DNA from: Comamonas testosteroni
GTDB lineage: Bacteria > Pseudomonadota > Gammaproteobacteria > Burkholderiales > Burkholderiaceae_C
Length of the DNA stretch: 64,000 nt
NCBI RefSeq assembly: GCF_030505195.1
Contig: NZ_CP129672.1
Coordinates: forward strand, 4,808,501-4,872,500
Direction of reading: 5' to 3'
Shown here: positions 54,541 to 60,853 of the stretch, piece after piece
Layout: the number at the start of each line of letters is the position of its first letter
Position numbering within the stretch: the first letter of the stretch is position 1
Notes under the pieces: model-generated
Seen by the model: only the letters and a program-made list of their open reading frames with translations
Told to the model about the DNA's origin: nothing
The model's database searches: none
Translations under genes and position numbers: made by a program

Positions 54541-55776
54541 GTGAGTCTCAACAACGTGTTCAAGTTTGTGGCAGTGGTATTGCTGTCATTAACGCTTGCA
54601 GGATGCGGGCAGTCGCTGATCACTGCCGTAGCTGTCAACCAGCTTAGTTCTGAAACGCCTGAGAGCGTTGGAGAGGTTGCCTCCAAGTACCGAAGTCAAT
54701 CTTGTGCTGAACTTGCCTCAGAACGAGAGCATGCGCTAAGTGAGACCACTCGCATTGGTGAACACACGGAATACTCCCAAAAGCGCGGCAGATGGAAATT
54801 GGCTGTAGTGGAGCAAGTTGAGAAGGAGAAAGGATGCGTGCTTGGCATCTCTTCCAGTGAGGCTCACATCCTTGAATTCATTTCCAAGAACCCCAGTACT
54901 GCGAAAGAGCTTGATTCAAAGCTCAAATCACCTGCAGCAAGGAAAGCCTTAGCTGCATTAGTTGCCCCTTCTCAGACGTCTAAATCGAAGACTCCGCCAT
55001 CTAGGACTGAACAAGCGCAATCCGGTAAGCCTAAGAGCTCCGCTCCCGTGCCTGCTAAAACAAAAGAGGCAAAGTCCAGGATTTCTGAGGAATCCGGTGT
55101 CGCAAGTCAGGCTGCTTCAGGAGTCTCTTCATCTGCACGTGGCTGGCTTGGAGTCTCATTGCTAGAAGTTCCCATCACCCCGGTCTTAGCCGCATCTTTG
55201 GGGCTGTCTGAACCTATGGGTGTGTTTGTACAAGGTGCCGTTAAAGACTCAGCGGCCGGCCGGGCTGGAATGCGATCATTGGATGTCATTTTGTCCGCTG
55301 ACGACAAAGAGTACAACAGCGGAGATGCATTGAAGACCTATTTGGTTTCTTTGCGAGCGGGCCATAAATTGAATCTCAAGGTTTGGCGAAATCGTTCAGC
55401 ACAAATCCTAAATATCACCCTTTCCGATACACAGCCAGATGCAATGCTTCCGACAAATAGAGAGGGCTATTGTTATGTTATCGCCATGCCTCCCATGGAT
55501 GGGACAAAAAAGTTAGTTTGGGTTAGCGATATATTCCCCGTTGCTGATAAAAAATCTCAGCTTTACTCTCGAGGTCAGGTTGCTGGCGAAGCATTTGCGA
55601 AATTTCTTCAACAGGAAAAGGTTCCTCAAGCTTCCGATCTCAAAGGATTGGGCATGTGCAGTCCTAGCTTGAATTCTCTTACTACTTCGTGGAATGCTGA
55701 ACTCGCTAGCTACAGTGCTCCAGCATTTAAGGCAACGGGCTCAGAAGGCGTCCTGCTCTATTGGCAGCCATCTTGA
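54541..55776 (+). CDS. Lipoprotein with a PDZ domain, GTG start
   Basis: The 411-residue protein has a lipoprotein signal ending TLAGC (Cys22), a charged helical N-terminal region, a Ser/Pro/Lys-rich linker (about 145-195), one PDZ domain (about 197-300; RGWLGVSLLEV, GAVKDSAAGRAGM) and a C-terminal domain of unknown type. No protease domain is present, unlike DegP/HtrA. TAGGAG lies eight bases before the GTG. Base composition is more AT-rich than the host genes. It is a stand-alone plus-strand cargo gene; a role in envelope modification or adsorption blocking is possible but unproven. Confidence 0.8.
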   Translation: MSLNNVFKFVAVVLLSLTLAGCGQSLITAVAVNQLSSETPESVGEVASKYRSQSCAELASEREHALSETTRIGEHTEYSQKRGRWKLAVVEQVEKEKGCVLGISSSEAHILEFISKNPSTAKELDSKLKSPAARKALAALVAPSQTSKSKTPPSRTEQAQSGKPKSSAPVPAKTKEAKSRISEESGVASQAASGVSSSARGWLGVSLLEVPITPVLAASLGLSEPMGVFVQGAVKDSAAGRAGMRSLDVILSADDKEYNSGDALKTYLVSLRAGHKLNLKVWRNRSAQILNITLSDTQPDAMLPTNREGYCYVIAMPPMDGTKKLVWVSDIFPVADKKSQLYSRGQVAGEAFAKFLQQEKVPQASDLKGLGMCSPSLNSLTTSWNAELASYSAPAFKATGSEGVLLYWQPS

Positions 55777-55952
55777 TTTACTTCGCATGTAAATCAAGAC
55801 TTCTGATGCGACCTCGCTTTTCATTGCAGAGGAGTGAGTTCGCTGAAAGCTTCCCATGGTCACACCGGATGGCCCCGCTAAGCCCTGCGGGGGAAGGCAC
55901 ATGCATGCCGCATGCTGGCTAAACGCTCACATCTCAAGATATCCGGGCACAA

Positions 55953-55978
55953 AAAAGCCACCTTAGAAGGTGGCTTTT
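55953..55978. terminator. Terminator of the tiny-gene array
   Basis: AAAAGCCACCTT/AAGGTGGCTTTT forms a 12-bp stem with A/T runs on both sides. It lies downstream of the last array gene. The same GCCACCTT stem ends array gene 4 (56830-56849). Confidence 0.85.
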
Positions 55979-56020
55979 GAAAATGAAGCCCTTAATCGTG
56001 TGGGCTGTCGAGCACTCTTG

Positions 56021-56203
56021 CTACCAGAACCGATAGCTATGGCGCATGCGCGATTGCCTCTCTTTTTGCCTTCGTTTGTTTTTTTCGGGAGGTCCGCACT
56101 GCTCGATGTTGGGTGGACTGGGGAGTAGCTCGCCTCTGGCGAAGACTCGTCTGACTGTTCTCCAAACCTTCAGGAATGAAGATGGGATGCGGCTTGCTGA
56201 CAT
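56021..56203 (-). CDS. Tiny array gene 1 (60 aa)
   Basis: The product begins MSASRIPSSFLKVWRTVRRV and ends with a highly basic, Gln/Arg-rich tail (EKNKRRQKERQSRMR). The ATG is preceded by CCGGAGGTCTAT, the start element shared with four neighbours. Its layout, a short aromatic/hydrophobic helix, then Pro, then a charged tail, resembles array gene 5 (SFLDTLKLMFF...LPAP). It is the last gene before the array terminator. No known family. Confidence 0.6.
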   Translation of the reverse strand: MSASRIPSSFLKVWRTVRRVFARGELLPSPPNIEQCGPPEKNKRRQKERQSRMRHSYRFW

Positions 56204-56264
56204 ATAGACCTCCGGACTGACACGCGCGAGCTACGGGGGCTCGCTGCGTCTCCGTGTGGTGCTG

Positions 56265-56444
56265 TCACGCCTTGTCGTTGACAGCAGGTGCTTCGGAGCT
56301 GGGCTGTGGGGCTTTTGGCGTCGTCGCGAGTGCTTGATCGAGACTGGGTTCGATGGGTTGAATCTTTGAAATCGGCTCGAGGAGCATCACCCACATATCA
56401 CGCCAGAACTCGGACTGACGTTTGTAGCCAAGTAGTGAAAACAT
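56265..56444 (-). CDS. Tiny array gene 2 (59 aa), paralogue of gene 4
   Basis: The product begins MFSLLGYKRQSEFWRDMW, continues LLEPISKIQP and ends in a Pro/Ala-rich acidic tail (EAPAVNDKA). It has the same length as the product of array gene 4 and matches it at FWRDMW, LEPIS and the DKA end, so the two are paralogues. The N-terminal 25 residues form an aromatic, amphipathic segment that could sit on a membrane. The ATG at 56444 follows GACCGGAGGTCTAT. The gap to gene 3 is 24 bases. Confidence 0.65.
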   Translation of the reverse strand: MFSLLGYKRQSEFWRDMWVMLLEPISKIQPIEPSLDQALATTPKAPQPSSEAPAVNDKA

Positions 56445-56468
56445 ATAGACCTCCGGTCAGATGCTTGC

Positions 56469-56687
56469 TCAAGCGGCAGAGATTTTGTTGAGGACCGCTT
56501 GCAGCAAAAGGCGGTTCGTTTTTTTGCGCAGCATCTGCTCAGGTGATTCTTCCTGCAGCTGTGCATCCGTTTGAAATGGCGTGTGAAAGATTCGGTCGTC
56601 ATCCGCCGCGTTCCGGGATTCGACGTCCTGTTTCGCGACGGGAAGTCGCGAGCGGATGTTAAAGATGGTTTTGTTGATGAAAGACAT
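56469..56687 (-). CDS. Tiny array gene 3 (72 aa)
   Basis: The product begins MSFINKTIFNIRSRLPVAKQ and is hydrophilic and helical after that, ending LLLQAVLNKISAA. I take the ATG at 56687 because it carries the shared AGACCGGAGGTCT element; an in-frame ATG 45 bases upstream does not. It is the first gene of the 3-2-1 unit and has the upstream CGTTTAAGG element at 56737-56763. Function unknown. Confidence 0.65.
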   Translation of the reverse strand: MSFINKTIFNIRSRLPVAKQDVESRNAADDDRIFHTPFQTDAQLQEESPEQMLRKKTNRLLLQAVLNKISAA

Positions 56688-56736
56688 ATAGACCTCCGGT
56701 CTATTCTGGCGGTCCAAGATAGGCCGTCTCACACCA

Positions 56737-56763
56737 CAGTACTCCTTTTAATGCCCTTAAACG
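56737..56763 (-). promoter_or_regulatory. Conserved upstream element of array gene 3
   Basis: On the minus strand it starts CGTTTAAGG, continues with an A/T stretch, and ends at GTAC. Its near edge is 50 bases from the start codon; the same element is 51 bases upstream of genes 4 and 5. A promoter or activator site is likely. Confidence 0.55.
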
Positions 56764-56825
56764 GAGCGCTCAAAGCTCACGTCAGGAATGAACTGCGGGG
56801 CGTCATTCGCAGTCGCTTTCCCAAC

Positions 56826-56850
56826 GAAAAGCCACCTTGAAAGGTGGCTC
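56826..56850 (-). terminator. Terminator of array gene 4
   Basis: AGCCACCTT/AAGGTGGCT (56830-56849) with TTTTC following on the minus strand; 44 bases after the stop of gene 4. Confidence 0.8.
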
Positions 56851-56893
56851 AGGATCCGGATTTCGTGCTCTTCAGGCTTAAGGAGCCGTTGAG

Positions 56894-57073
56894 TCAGGCC
56901 TTGTCCGTGGTTGCCTCTGCATGGTGCGCGGGCTGCTGCGCTTCAGGCTTGCCGGAAGGCTCTTGGCCGAAACTTGAAGGGCTTGGCGGAAGCTCAGAAA
57001 TGGGCTCGAGGATGATCGACCACATGTCGCGCCAGAATGCGACATACCTCTGGTACACAAGGAGTGGAAACAT
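56894..57073 (-). CDS. Tiny array gene 4 (59 aa), paralogue of gene 2
   Basis: The product begins MFPLLVYQRYVAFWRDMW, continues LEPISELPPSPSSF and ends TTDKA. It is identical in length to the gene 2 product and shares FWRDMW and LEPIS with it. It forms a complete cassette on its own: upstream CGTTTAAGG element (57124-57149), AGACCGGAGGTCTATATG start element, frame, and terminator. Conservation of sequence between two short paralogues is the best evidence that these frames are translated. Function unknown. Confidence 0.7.
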   Translation of the reverse strand: MFPLLVYQRYVAFWRDMWSIILEPISELPPSPSSFGQEPSGKPEAQQPAHHAEATTDKA

Positions 57074-57123
57074 ATAGACCTCCGGTCTAAAGCAGCAAAT
57101 CAGGATGACTTACATGTGTCCAC

Positions 57124-57149
57124 GGTACGCTTTTTTAAGACCTTAAACG
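57124..57149 (-). promoter_or_regulatory. Conserved upstream element of array gene 4
   Basis: Same CGTTTAAGG ... GTACC arrangement as at 56737 and 57463, with its near edge 51 bases from the start codon. Confidence 0.55.
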
Positions 57150-57250
57150 CTGCTGGAAAACAACCGAGAAGGTGGCTTGGCCGCTCTTTCTAAACGGCTG
57201 CTCGACGCAACCATTCCAGCCCTGACGCGACAAAACGCCTCACCATATCG

Positions 57251-57412
57251 CTACTGCTTGCGTTGCTGCTGCTGTTCTTCCTCGTTCCTTTTCTTCGGTA
57301 CGCGCGGTTTGCCTTGTTGCTGTGGGGCTGGGAGCCCATCCGTGAAAAAGAACATCAGCTTCAAGGTGTCCAAAAAGGATGGGGTAGAGATGGGAATGGG
57401 GTTACTTAACAA
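57251..57412 (-). CDS. Tiny array gene 5 (53 aa), TTG start
   Basis: The product begins (M)LSNPIPISTPSFLDTLKL and FFFTDGLPAP, then a Gln/Lys/Glu-rich tail (VPKKRNEEEQQQQRKQ). The shared element places GGAGG before a TTG, so I take TTG at 57412 as the start; the longer ATG frame would start upstream of the element. It may be distantly related to gene 1 by layout. The upstream CGTTTAAGG element is at 57463-57488. Only half of a GCCACCTT-type terminator is seen after it. Confidence 0.55.
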   Translation of the reverse strand: MLSNPIPISTPSFLDTLKLMFFFTDGLPAPQQQGKPRVPKKRNEEEQQQQRKQ

Positions 57413-57462
57413 GTAGACCTCCGGTCTAAGGTGGCTGATCAAGATTGATTGCCTTGTCCCAA

Positions 57463-57488
57463 GGTACTCTTTTAAATGACCTTAAACG
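57463..57488 (-). promoter_or_regulatory. Conserved upstream element of array gene 5
   Basis: Third copy of the CGTTTAAGG ... GTACC element, with its near edge 51 bases from the TTG start. Confidence 0.55.
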
Positions 57489-57533
57489 GGGCCCTTGAAA
57501 AATACATACCCCACCATGTTGTCGCAGCTGCGG

Positions 57534-57713
57534 TCAGTCGATGAAGCCGAGGTCGCGCAGCGCTTCTGTCTCTTGGGTGTACTCTGCGTCCGCGATCAGC
57601 AGCGTGCCGTCTGGGCCATAAATATTGCGCTGTGGCGCGCCCATGACTTGCTCAATGCGTTCGACTTTGTAGCCGTGCCGCTCCCAGATTTCGGTGGTGT
57701 TTATGCGTGTCAT
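57534..57713 (-). CDS. Small phage protein (59 aa)
   Basis: The product begins MTRINTTEIWERHGYKVERI and is a compact acidic alpha/beta-looking protein (NIYGPDGTLLIADAEYTQET). It has normal coding character, but the ribosome site is poor. A start 36 bases further upstream is possible. It lies at the head of the tiny-gene array on the same strand. Function unknown. Confidence 0.5.
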   Translation of the reverse strand: MTRINTTEIWERHGYKVERIEQVMGAPQRNIYGPDGTLLIADAEYTQETEALRDLGFID

Positions 57714-57775
57714 GGATTCACTGTACCCAAACCGAAGCCCTGCAAGCAAAGCTTTGGTTTGCGCCCTGATCTCGC

Positions 57776-57949
57776 TCAGGGGCTGGCGCTGCTTGCGCAG
57801 ATGCGTGCATGTGGCGGCGTCACCTGGTGTAAGAGGGCGGGCGACTCCTCAAACCATCGGCCAACTTTGATCCCGTGCCGGCTTTCGTGCGGCTTTCTAC
57901 GCCTGCCTGTGATTGGCAGTTGCTGGGCCGGGTCACCCGGCCTATTCAT
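57776..57949 (-). CDS. Small basic phage protein (57 aa)
   Basis: The product begins MNRPGDPAQQLPITGRRRKP and contains KVGRWFEESPALLHQV. A strong AAGGAG precedes an ATG at 57956 that opens a four-codon frame (MRDE) whose end overlaps this ATG at 57949. Translation could be coupled through that mini-frame. No known family; kept as a candidate because of the ribosome site and protein-like sequence. Confidence 0.4.
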   Translation of the reverse strand: MNRPGDPAQQLPITGRRRKPHESRHGIKVGRWFEESPALLHQVTPPHARICASSASP

Positions 57950-58216
57950 CTCGCATGTGTTCTCCTTCGCAGCGCGCGGCTGCCTGGTTGGGATGCTTTC
58001 GCTGGCATCGATTCAGCAGTGCTCTGGTCTCACGCGTTGCACTTCCTTCCGCGCGCAGTCCCCGAATGCGATTTGCTTGAAATCGACCCGGCTTGAACAT
58101 GAAGGTTTTGCCCGCATGCCCGGCCTGCTTGCTCCGTGTACCGACTCACTCGGCTTGGAGACGGGTTTAACCCGCGCCAGACGCTGTTGATCACTGCGTC
58201 CCGGCTATTGCGCTAT
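57950..58216. other. Gap with only one very short candidate frame
   Basis: The minus strand holds a 34-codon frame (MRAKPSCSSRVDFKQIAFGD...) without a ribosome site. I see nothing else. Confidence 0.3.
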
Positions 58217-58357
58217 CTATGTGACTGGTGCGATTTGGGGAGGCGGGCGGGCTACTTTCACCGCTATGCAAGGACGCATTCCGTCTGAGTAAGCACTGCA
58301 GCTCTCGGGCAACGAATCCAGTGGCAGGCCGGGTACTAGCCAGCCAGCTCCAGTCAT
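58217..58357 (-). CDS. Candidate 46-residue first gene of the leftward operon
   Basis: The frame begins MTGAGWLVPGLPLDSLPESC. GGAGAGG lies seven bases before the ATG at 58357, a strong ribosome site. It is the first frame leftward of the three-site operator cluster at 58461-58517, about where an early leftward gene such as lambda N would be. The sequence is not Arg-rich like N proteins and I do not recognise it. Confidence 0.4.
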   Translation of the reverse strand: MTGAGWLVPGLPLDSLPESCSAYSDGMRPCIAVKVARPPPQIAPVT

Positions 58358-58460
58358 GCGCCCACCTCTCCAAATCACACCAGCATCTTTTTAAAGACCC
58401 GTGGCGCGCGGCTCGATCACTTCGCACCCATCGCTGCGGGATGTTGCTGCGACGAATGAA

Positions 58461-58517
58461 TTCTACAACTGTAGATTTAATGCAGTCAACAACTGTAGAA
58501 GAAATTTGTTGAATTTA
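58461..58517. promoter_or_regulatory. Left operator cluster (OL-like), three sites
   Basis: Three sites share the motif seen beside cI: TTCTACAACTGTAGA (58461-58475), CAACAACTGTAGAA (58487-58500) and AATTTGTTGAATTTA (58503-58517). The cI/cro intergenic region has the same trio. The cluster would control leftward transcription into the accessory genes. Confidence 0.65.
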
Positions 58518-58561
58518 TGTAGATAAATGGACTCGCCTGCCGATCCATAAAGCACCGACGC

Positions 58562-58585
58562 AAAAAAGCCCGCTGATGCGGGCTT
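58562..58585 (-). terminator. Terminator after the exported-protein gene downstream of cI
   Basis: AAGCCCGC/GCGGGCTT (58566-58585) followed by TTTTTT on the minus strand. It closes the cI transcript before the OL-like cluster. Confidence 0.85.
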
Positions 58586-58723
58586 CGAGACAGCTTGTTC
58601 GGATTGTCTAGAGATAGCGATGGTCGGTTTTACGTTGCGGCATGAGAAGCAGTGCTGTGCAGAATGCTCGCTGAAGGCCTGCCTGCACTCACTATCTCCG
58701 TGAAACAGCGAGAAGCAGTAGTC

Positions 58724-59233
58724 CTAGAAAAAAACCTTTTTCGTGCAGGCGTCTAGTGCCTGTGCAGCGGCTTTGCTTAGACCAGTTGTGGGAAGCGGTA
58801 TTTCCTTGCCAGCTGGTGTGGTGAATGAGATTGAGGTGATTGGATCCGATGCCAGTGCCATCGCCATCTCATCAGGCATGGCAAAACCCACCTCAATCCC
58901 ATTGCTATACAGCGTCATTGCTGCGGAGTTGCCTGCGTAGCGCTTGCCATTGATGGCTCCGCCGATGCTTGATGGAGGCAATGAAGACTGCTTTTCAGCT
59001 ACTCCGAACTTTGGGCCTTGCAGTTCTACATAGGTGAATAGCGGGTTGCACTGGGTGGCGTATTCAAATGCAATCAAAACCAAGCGACTCGTGGCGGCTT
59101 CTGAAGGAAGCCCGACTCTTGCGACCGGGCCCACGTAGCTGCTGAGGTCGGCCTGCCATGTTTGCTGGCTCAGGGCGGGTGCGGCACACAAGCAGCAAAT
59201 AACCGGAAGCAATGCTGCACAGTTATTTTTCAC
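58724..59233 (-). CDS. Exported protein in the rex position downstream of cI, GTG start
   Basis: The 169-residue protein has a signal peptide (VKNNCAALLPVICCLCAAPA, cleaved near ALSQ) and a mature domain of about 145 residues with two Cys (QCNPLF near the middle, ALDACTKK at the end) that may form a disulfide. GAGGTG precedes the GTG at 59233; a longer frame would place the signal internally. It follows cI on the same strand by 38 bases and ends before a terminator and OL, so it is probably expressed in the lysogen from the cI promoter. A lysogenic-conversion or superinfection-exclusion role is inferred from position. Confidence 0.75.
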   Translation of the reverse strand: MKNNCAALLPVICCLCAAPALSQQTWQADLSSYVGPVARVGLPSEAATSRLVLIAFEYATQCNPLFTYVELQGPKFGVAEKQSSLPPSSIGGAINGKRYAGNSAAMTLYSNGIEVGFAMPDEMAMALASDPITSISFTTPAGKEIPLPTTGLSKAAAQALDACTKKVFF

Positions 59234-59271
59234 TACGCACCTCTTGGGAAGATGTGAATCAGTCGCACCGA

Positions 59272-60000
59272 TTACAGCCTTTTTCCATTCCAGGCCCAAA
59301 CCACCCGACCCACCACATCCACTTGATGATCACCATTCAGTGTTTGCACAGTCTTGGCGCTGGGGTTGTCGCTTGTAACCTGCAGCTTGCCGTCAAAGGT
59401 CGGGGTGACGCGCTTAACGAAAGTTCGGTCATTCGCCCGCAAAACGTAGACGCCTTCACGTGAGCTGGGATCGCGTGCACTGAGCCCGGTATCTACGAGC
59501 AGAACATCACCGTCTGTAAAGGTTGGATGCATGCTGTCGCCGTAGGCATGGATGAAGCGTAGCTCTTGTGGGTTCTGAGGTCTGATCTGCTGATTGATCC
59601 AGTGTGGAGACAGGGCCAAGTCACCCACAATGACATCTGACTCCAGCAACTCGGAACCGGGGCCCATGCTGCCGCAGTTAGAGAGCAAAGGAACAATTAC
59701 AGCGTCAGGTGCGCGATACATCGGAACAGCACCGTATGCCGCCATGTCTATCTCACGCGTAGCAGAAGAGGGTGGCACTTCCAGCAGCGATGCGACATCC
59801 AAGTCGCGGGATTCGTCTTCAAGCATCTCCACACTCATGCCTAGGCCACGGGCGATGAGGGTTGCGAACTTTGAACGGCTGCTGTCTCGATTCTCGAGTG
59901 CGGAGATTGTCCCAACCTCCACGCCAGATCGCTCAGAGAGCTGCTCAAGGGTGAGTCCTGCTTTTTCTCGGTAGTGACGAATACGGGTGCCTAGTGCCAT
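59272..60000 (-). CDS. cI: CI-like repressor (XRE helix-turn-helix plus S24 peptidase)
   Basis: The 242-residue protein keeps the prophage dormant. The N-terminal XRE domain (LTLEQLSERSGVEVGTISALEN, about 14-40) binds the operators. The C-terminal LexA-like domain has catalytic Ser in AYGDSMHPTF and Lys in TFVKRVTP, so it should undergo RecA-stimulated self-cleavage after DNA damage. It is divergent from the cro-like gene across an 82-base operator region with three repeated sites. The ATG at 60000 fits the family length. Confidence 0.95.
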   Translation of the reverse strand: MALGTRIRHYREKAGLTLEQLSERSGVEVGTISALENRDSSRSKFATLIARGLGMSVEMLEDESRDLDVASLLEVPPSSATREIDMAAYGAVPMYRAPDAVIVPLLSNCGSMGPGSELLESDVIVGDLALSPHWINQQIRPQNPQELRFIHAYGDSMHPTFTDGDVLLVDTGLSARDPSSREGVYVLRANDRTFVKRVTPTFDGKLQVTSDNPSAKTVQTLNGDHQVDVVGRVVWAWNGKRL

Positions 60001-60017
60001 AGCGGCCGATCATTGAA

Positions 60018-60078
60018 CATTTGTTGAATTGGCGCAAATACAGTTGTTGAATTGATTCTTCTGCAACTGTAGAATTTG
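60018..60078. promoter_or_regulatory. Right operator cluster (OR-like) between cI and cro
   Basis: Three related sites: CATTTGTTGAATTG (60018-60031), ATACAGTTGTTGAATTG (60038-60054) and the inverted TTCTGCAACTGTAGAATTTG (60059-60078). Both divergent promoters must lie in this gap. The motif and the number of sites match the cluster at 58461-58517. Confidence 0.7.
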
Positions 60079-60082
60079 TGTC

Positions 60083-60355
60083 ATGAACGCAATTACTGAA
60101 GCCATTAACGGCGCAGGAGGTCCAGCTAAGGTCTCGCGCGCATGCGGGGTATCTGTCCAGGCGGTTTGTTTTTGGCGCGATGGATTGCGCACCCTCCCGG
60201 CAGATCAATGCATCACTCTTGAAAAGCTGAACCACGGGCGCATTCGTTGCGAGGACTTGCGCCCTGACGTCGACTGGGCATACCTACGCACCATTCAGTC
60301 GCCCCAGGAGCTGGCTCAGCCATCCACCCCAGAAAAGGAGGTGGGTAATGACTGA
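60083..60355 (+). CDS. cro: Cro/YdaS-like helix-turn-helix regulator
   Basis: The 90-residue protein has the Cro/YdaS pattern (GGPAKVSRACGVSVQAVCFW, then LPADQCITLEKL) and is expected to bind the same operators and favour lytic growth. It is divergent from cI, and its ATG lies five bases from the third operator site. The next candidate gene overlaps its stop codon with a strong AAGGAGGT ribosome site inside this gene. Confidence 0.88.
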   Translation: MNAITEAINGAGGPAKVSRACGVSVQAVCFWRDGLRTLPADQCITLEKLNHGRIRCEDLRPDVDWAYLRTIQSPQELAQPSTPEKEVGND

Positions 60356-60575
60356 TCCAACTCCACACCAAGTATCTGAGCTGACGCTGATTGATGCCGC
60401 GCCAGAGCCAAGCGAGCTCAAAAGCGTGGCTGAGAAGCCAGAAGAGCGCGAACGGCATTCAAGGTGTCTGCACTCAGGGCAACAGGGTCCATTTGCGCCG
60501 ATATCACTGTTGAGCAATGAGGGCAGGTGTGTGCAATGCATTTCCACGATCTGTGGTCCGGCCCTATGCCGTTGA
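60348..60575 (+). CDS. Candidate early gene, partly overlapped by an opposite-strand gene
   Basis: The frame begins MTDPTPHQVSELTLIDAAPE and follows AAGGAGGT at ideal spacing, overlapping the cro stop (coupled). The first 35 codons look real; the rest is antisense to the zinc-ribbon gene at 60418-60630 and looks like its shadow. It may be a cII-position gene truncated when that gene was inserted. Confidence 0.4.
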   Translation: MTDPTPHQVSELTLIDAAPEPSELKSVAEKPEERERHSRCLHSGQQGPFAPISLLSNEGRCVQCISTICGPALCR

Positions 60576-60630
60576 GGGTCGCAATGCGGAATTCCTGGAT
60601 GTCTTGCTCGCACTTCGGGCACTTGTTCAT
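60418..60630 (-). CDS. Zinc-ribbon phage protein
   Basis: The 70-residue protein has two CxxC pairs (MNKCPKCEQ and HTCPHCST) that should bind one zinc, with FRIATLNGIGPDHRSW between them. A strong GGGAGGGG precedes the ATG at 60630; a longer in-frame extension is rejected. It is on the opposite strand to the early operon, so it would be transcribed toward cro and could produce antisense RNA to it. Function unknown. Confidence 0.65.
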   Translation of the reverse strand: MNKCPKCEQDIQEFRIATLNGIGPDHRSWKCIAHTCPHCSTVISAQMDPVALSADTLNAVRALLASQPRF

Positions 60631-60685
60631 GTCTACCCCTCCCGGGAATGGTTGTGTAGGAGCTTCCATTCTGCCCCGGGAGGCG

Positions 60686-60853
60686 GTGGGCACCCAGGCG
60701 CAGCACGCCGCGCAAAACCGAATCTCCTTGGCTTTGGCCAATCGCTACGCAGTGGGCACTCCGCTGTGGCACCTGTTCAACAACTTCTATCGCCATACCG
60801 TGCACAAAGCGGATTGCGCGGAGAACCTGCATGAGGAGGTCACACATGGCTGA
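60686..60853 (+). CDS. Candidate small early gene (55 aa)
   Basis: The C-terminal part ALANRYAVGTPLWHLFNNFY is protein-like and the stop overlaps the next ATG, as in the rest of this operon. The start is unclear: GTG 60686 follows GGAGG too closely. It may be the tail of an older, longer gene. Confidence 0.3.
   Translation: MGTQAQHAAQNRISLALANRYAVGTPLWHLFNNFYRHTVHKADCAENLHEEVTHG

Larger units (their letters stand above)
56204..57427 (-). repeat. Five copies of the start element AGACCGGAGGTCT in the tiny-gene array
   Basis: Copies (written on the plus strand as AGACCTCCGGTCT) begin at 56206, 56447, 56690, 57076 and 57415. Each places GGAGG five to seven bases before a start codon. In three copies AGACC/GGTCT is a perfect 5-bp inverted repeat around GGA; the copies at 56447 and 56206 have one or two changes. 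The element is both the ribosome site and a potential hairpin or operator. Confidence 0.85.

Noticed and set aside
57495..58190. 231-codon plus-strand frame in the prophage
   Set aside because: It crosses several minus-strand candidate genes with good ribosome sites and has irregular composition and no start signal.
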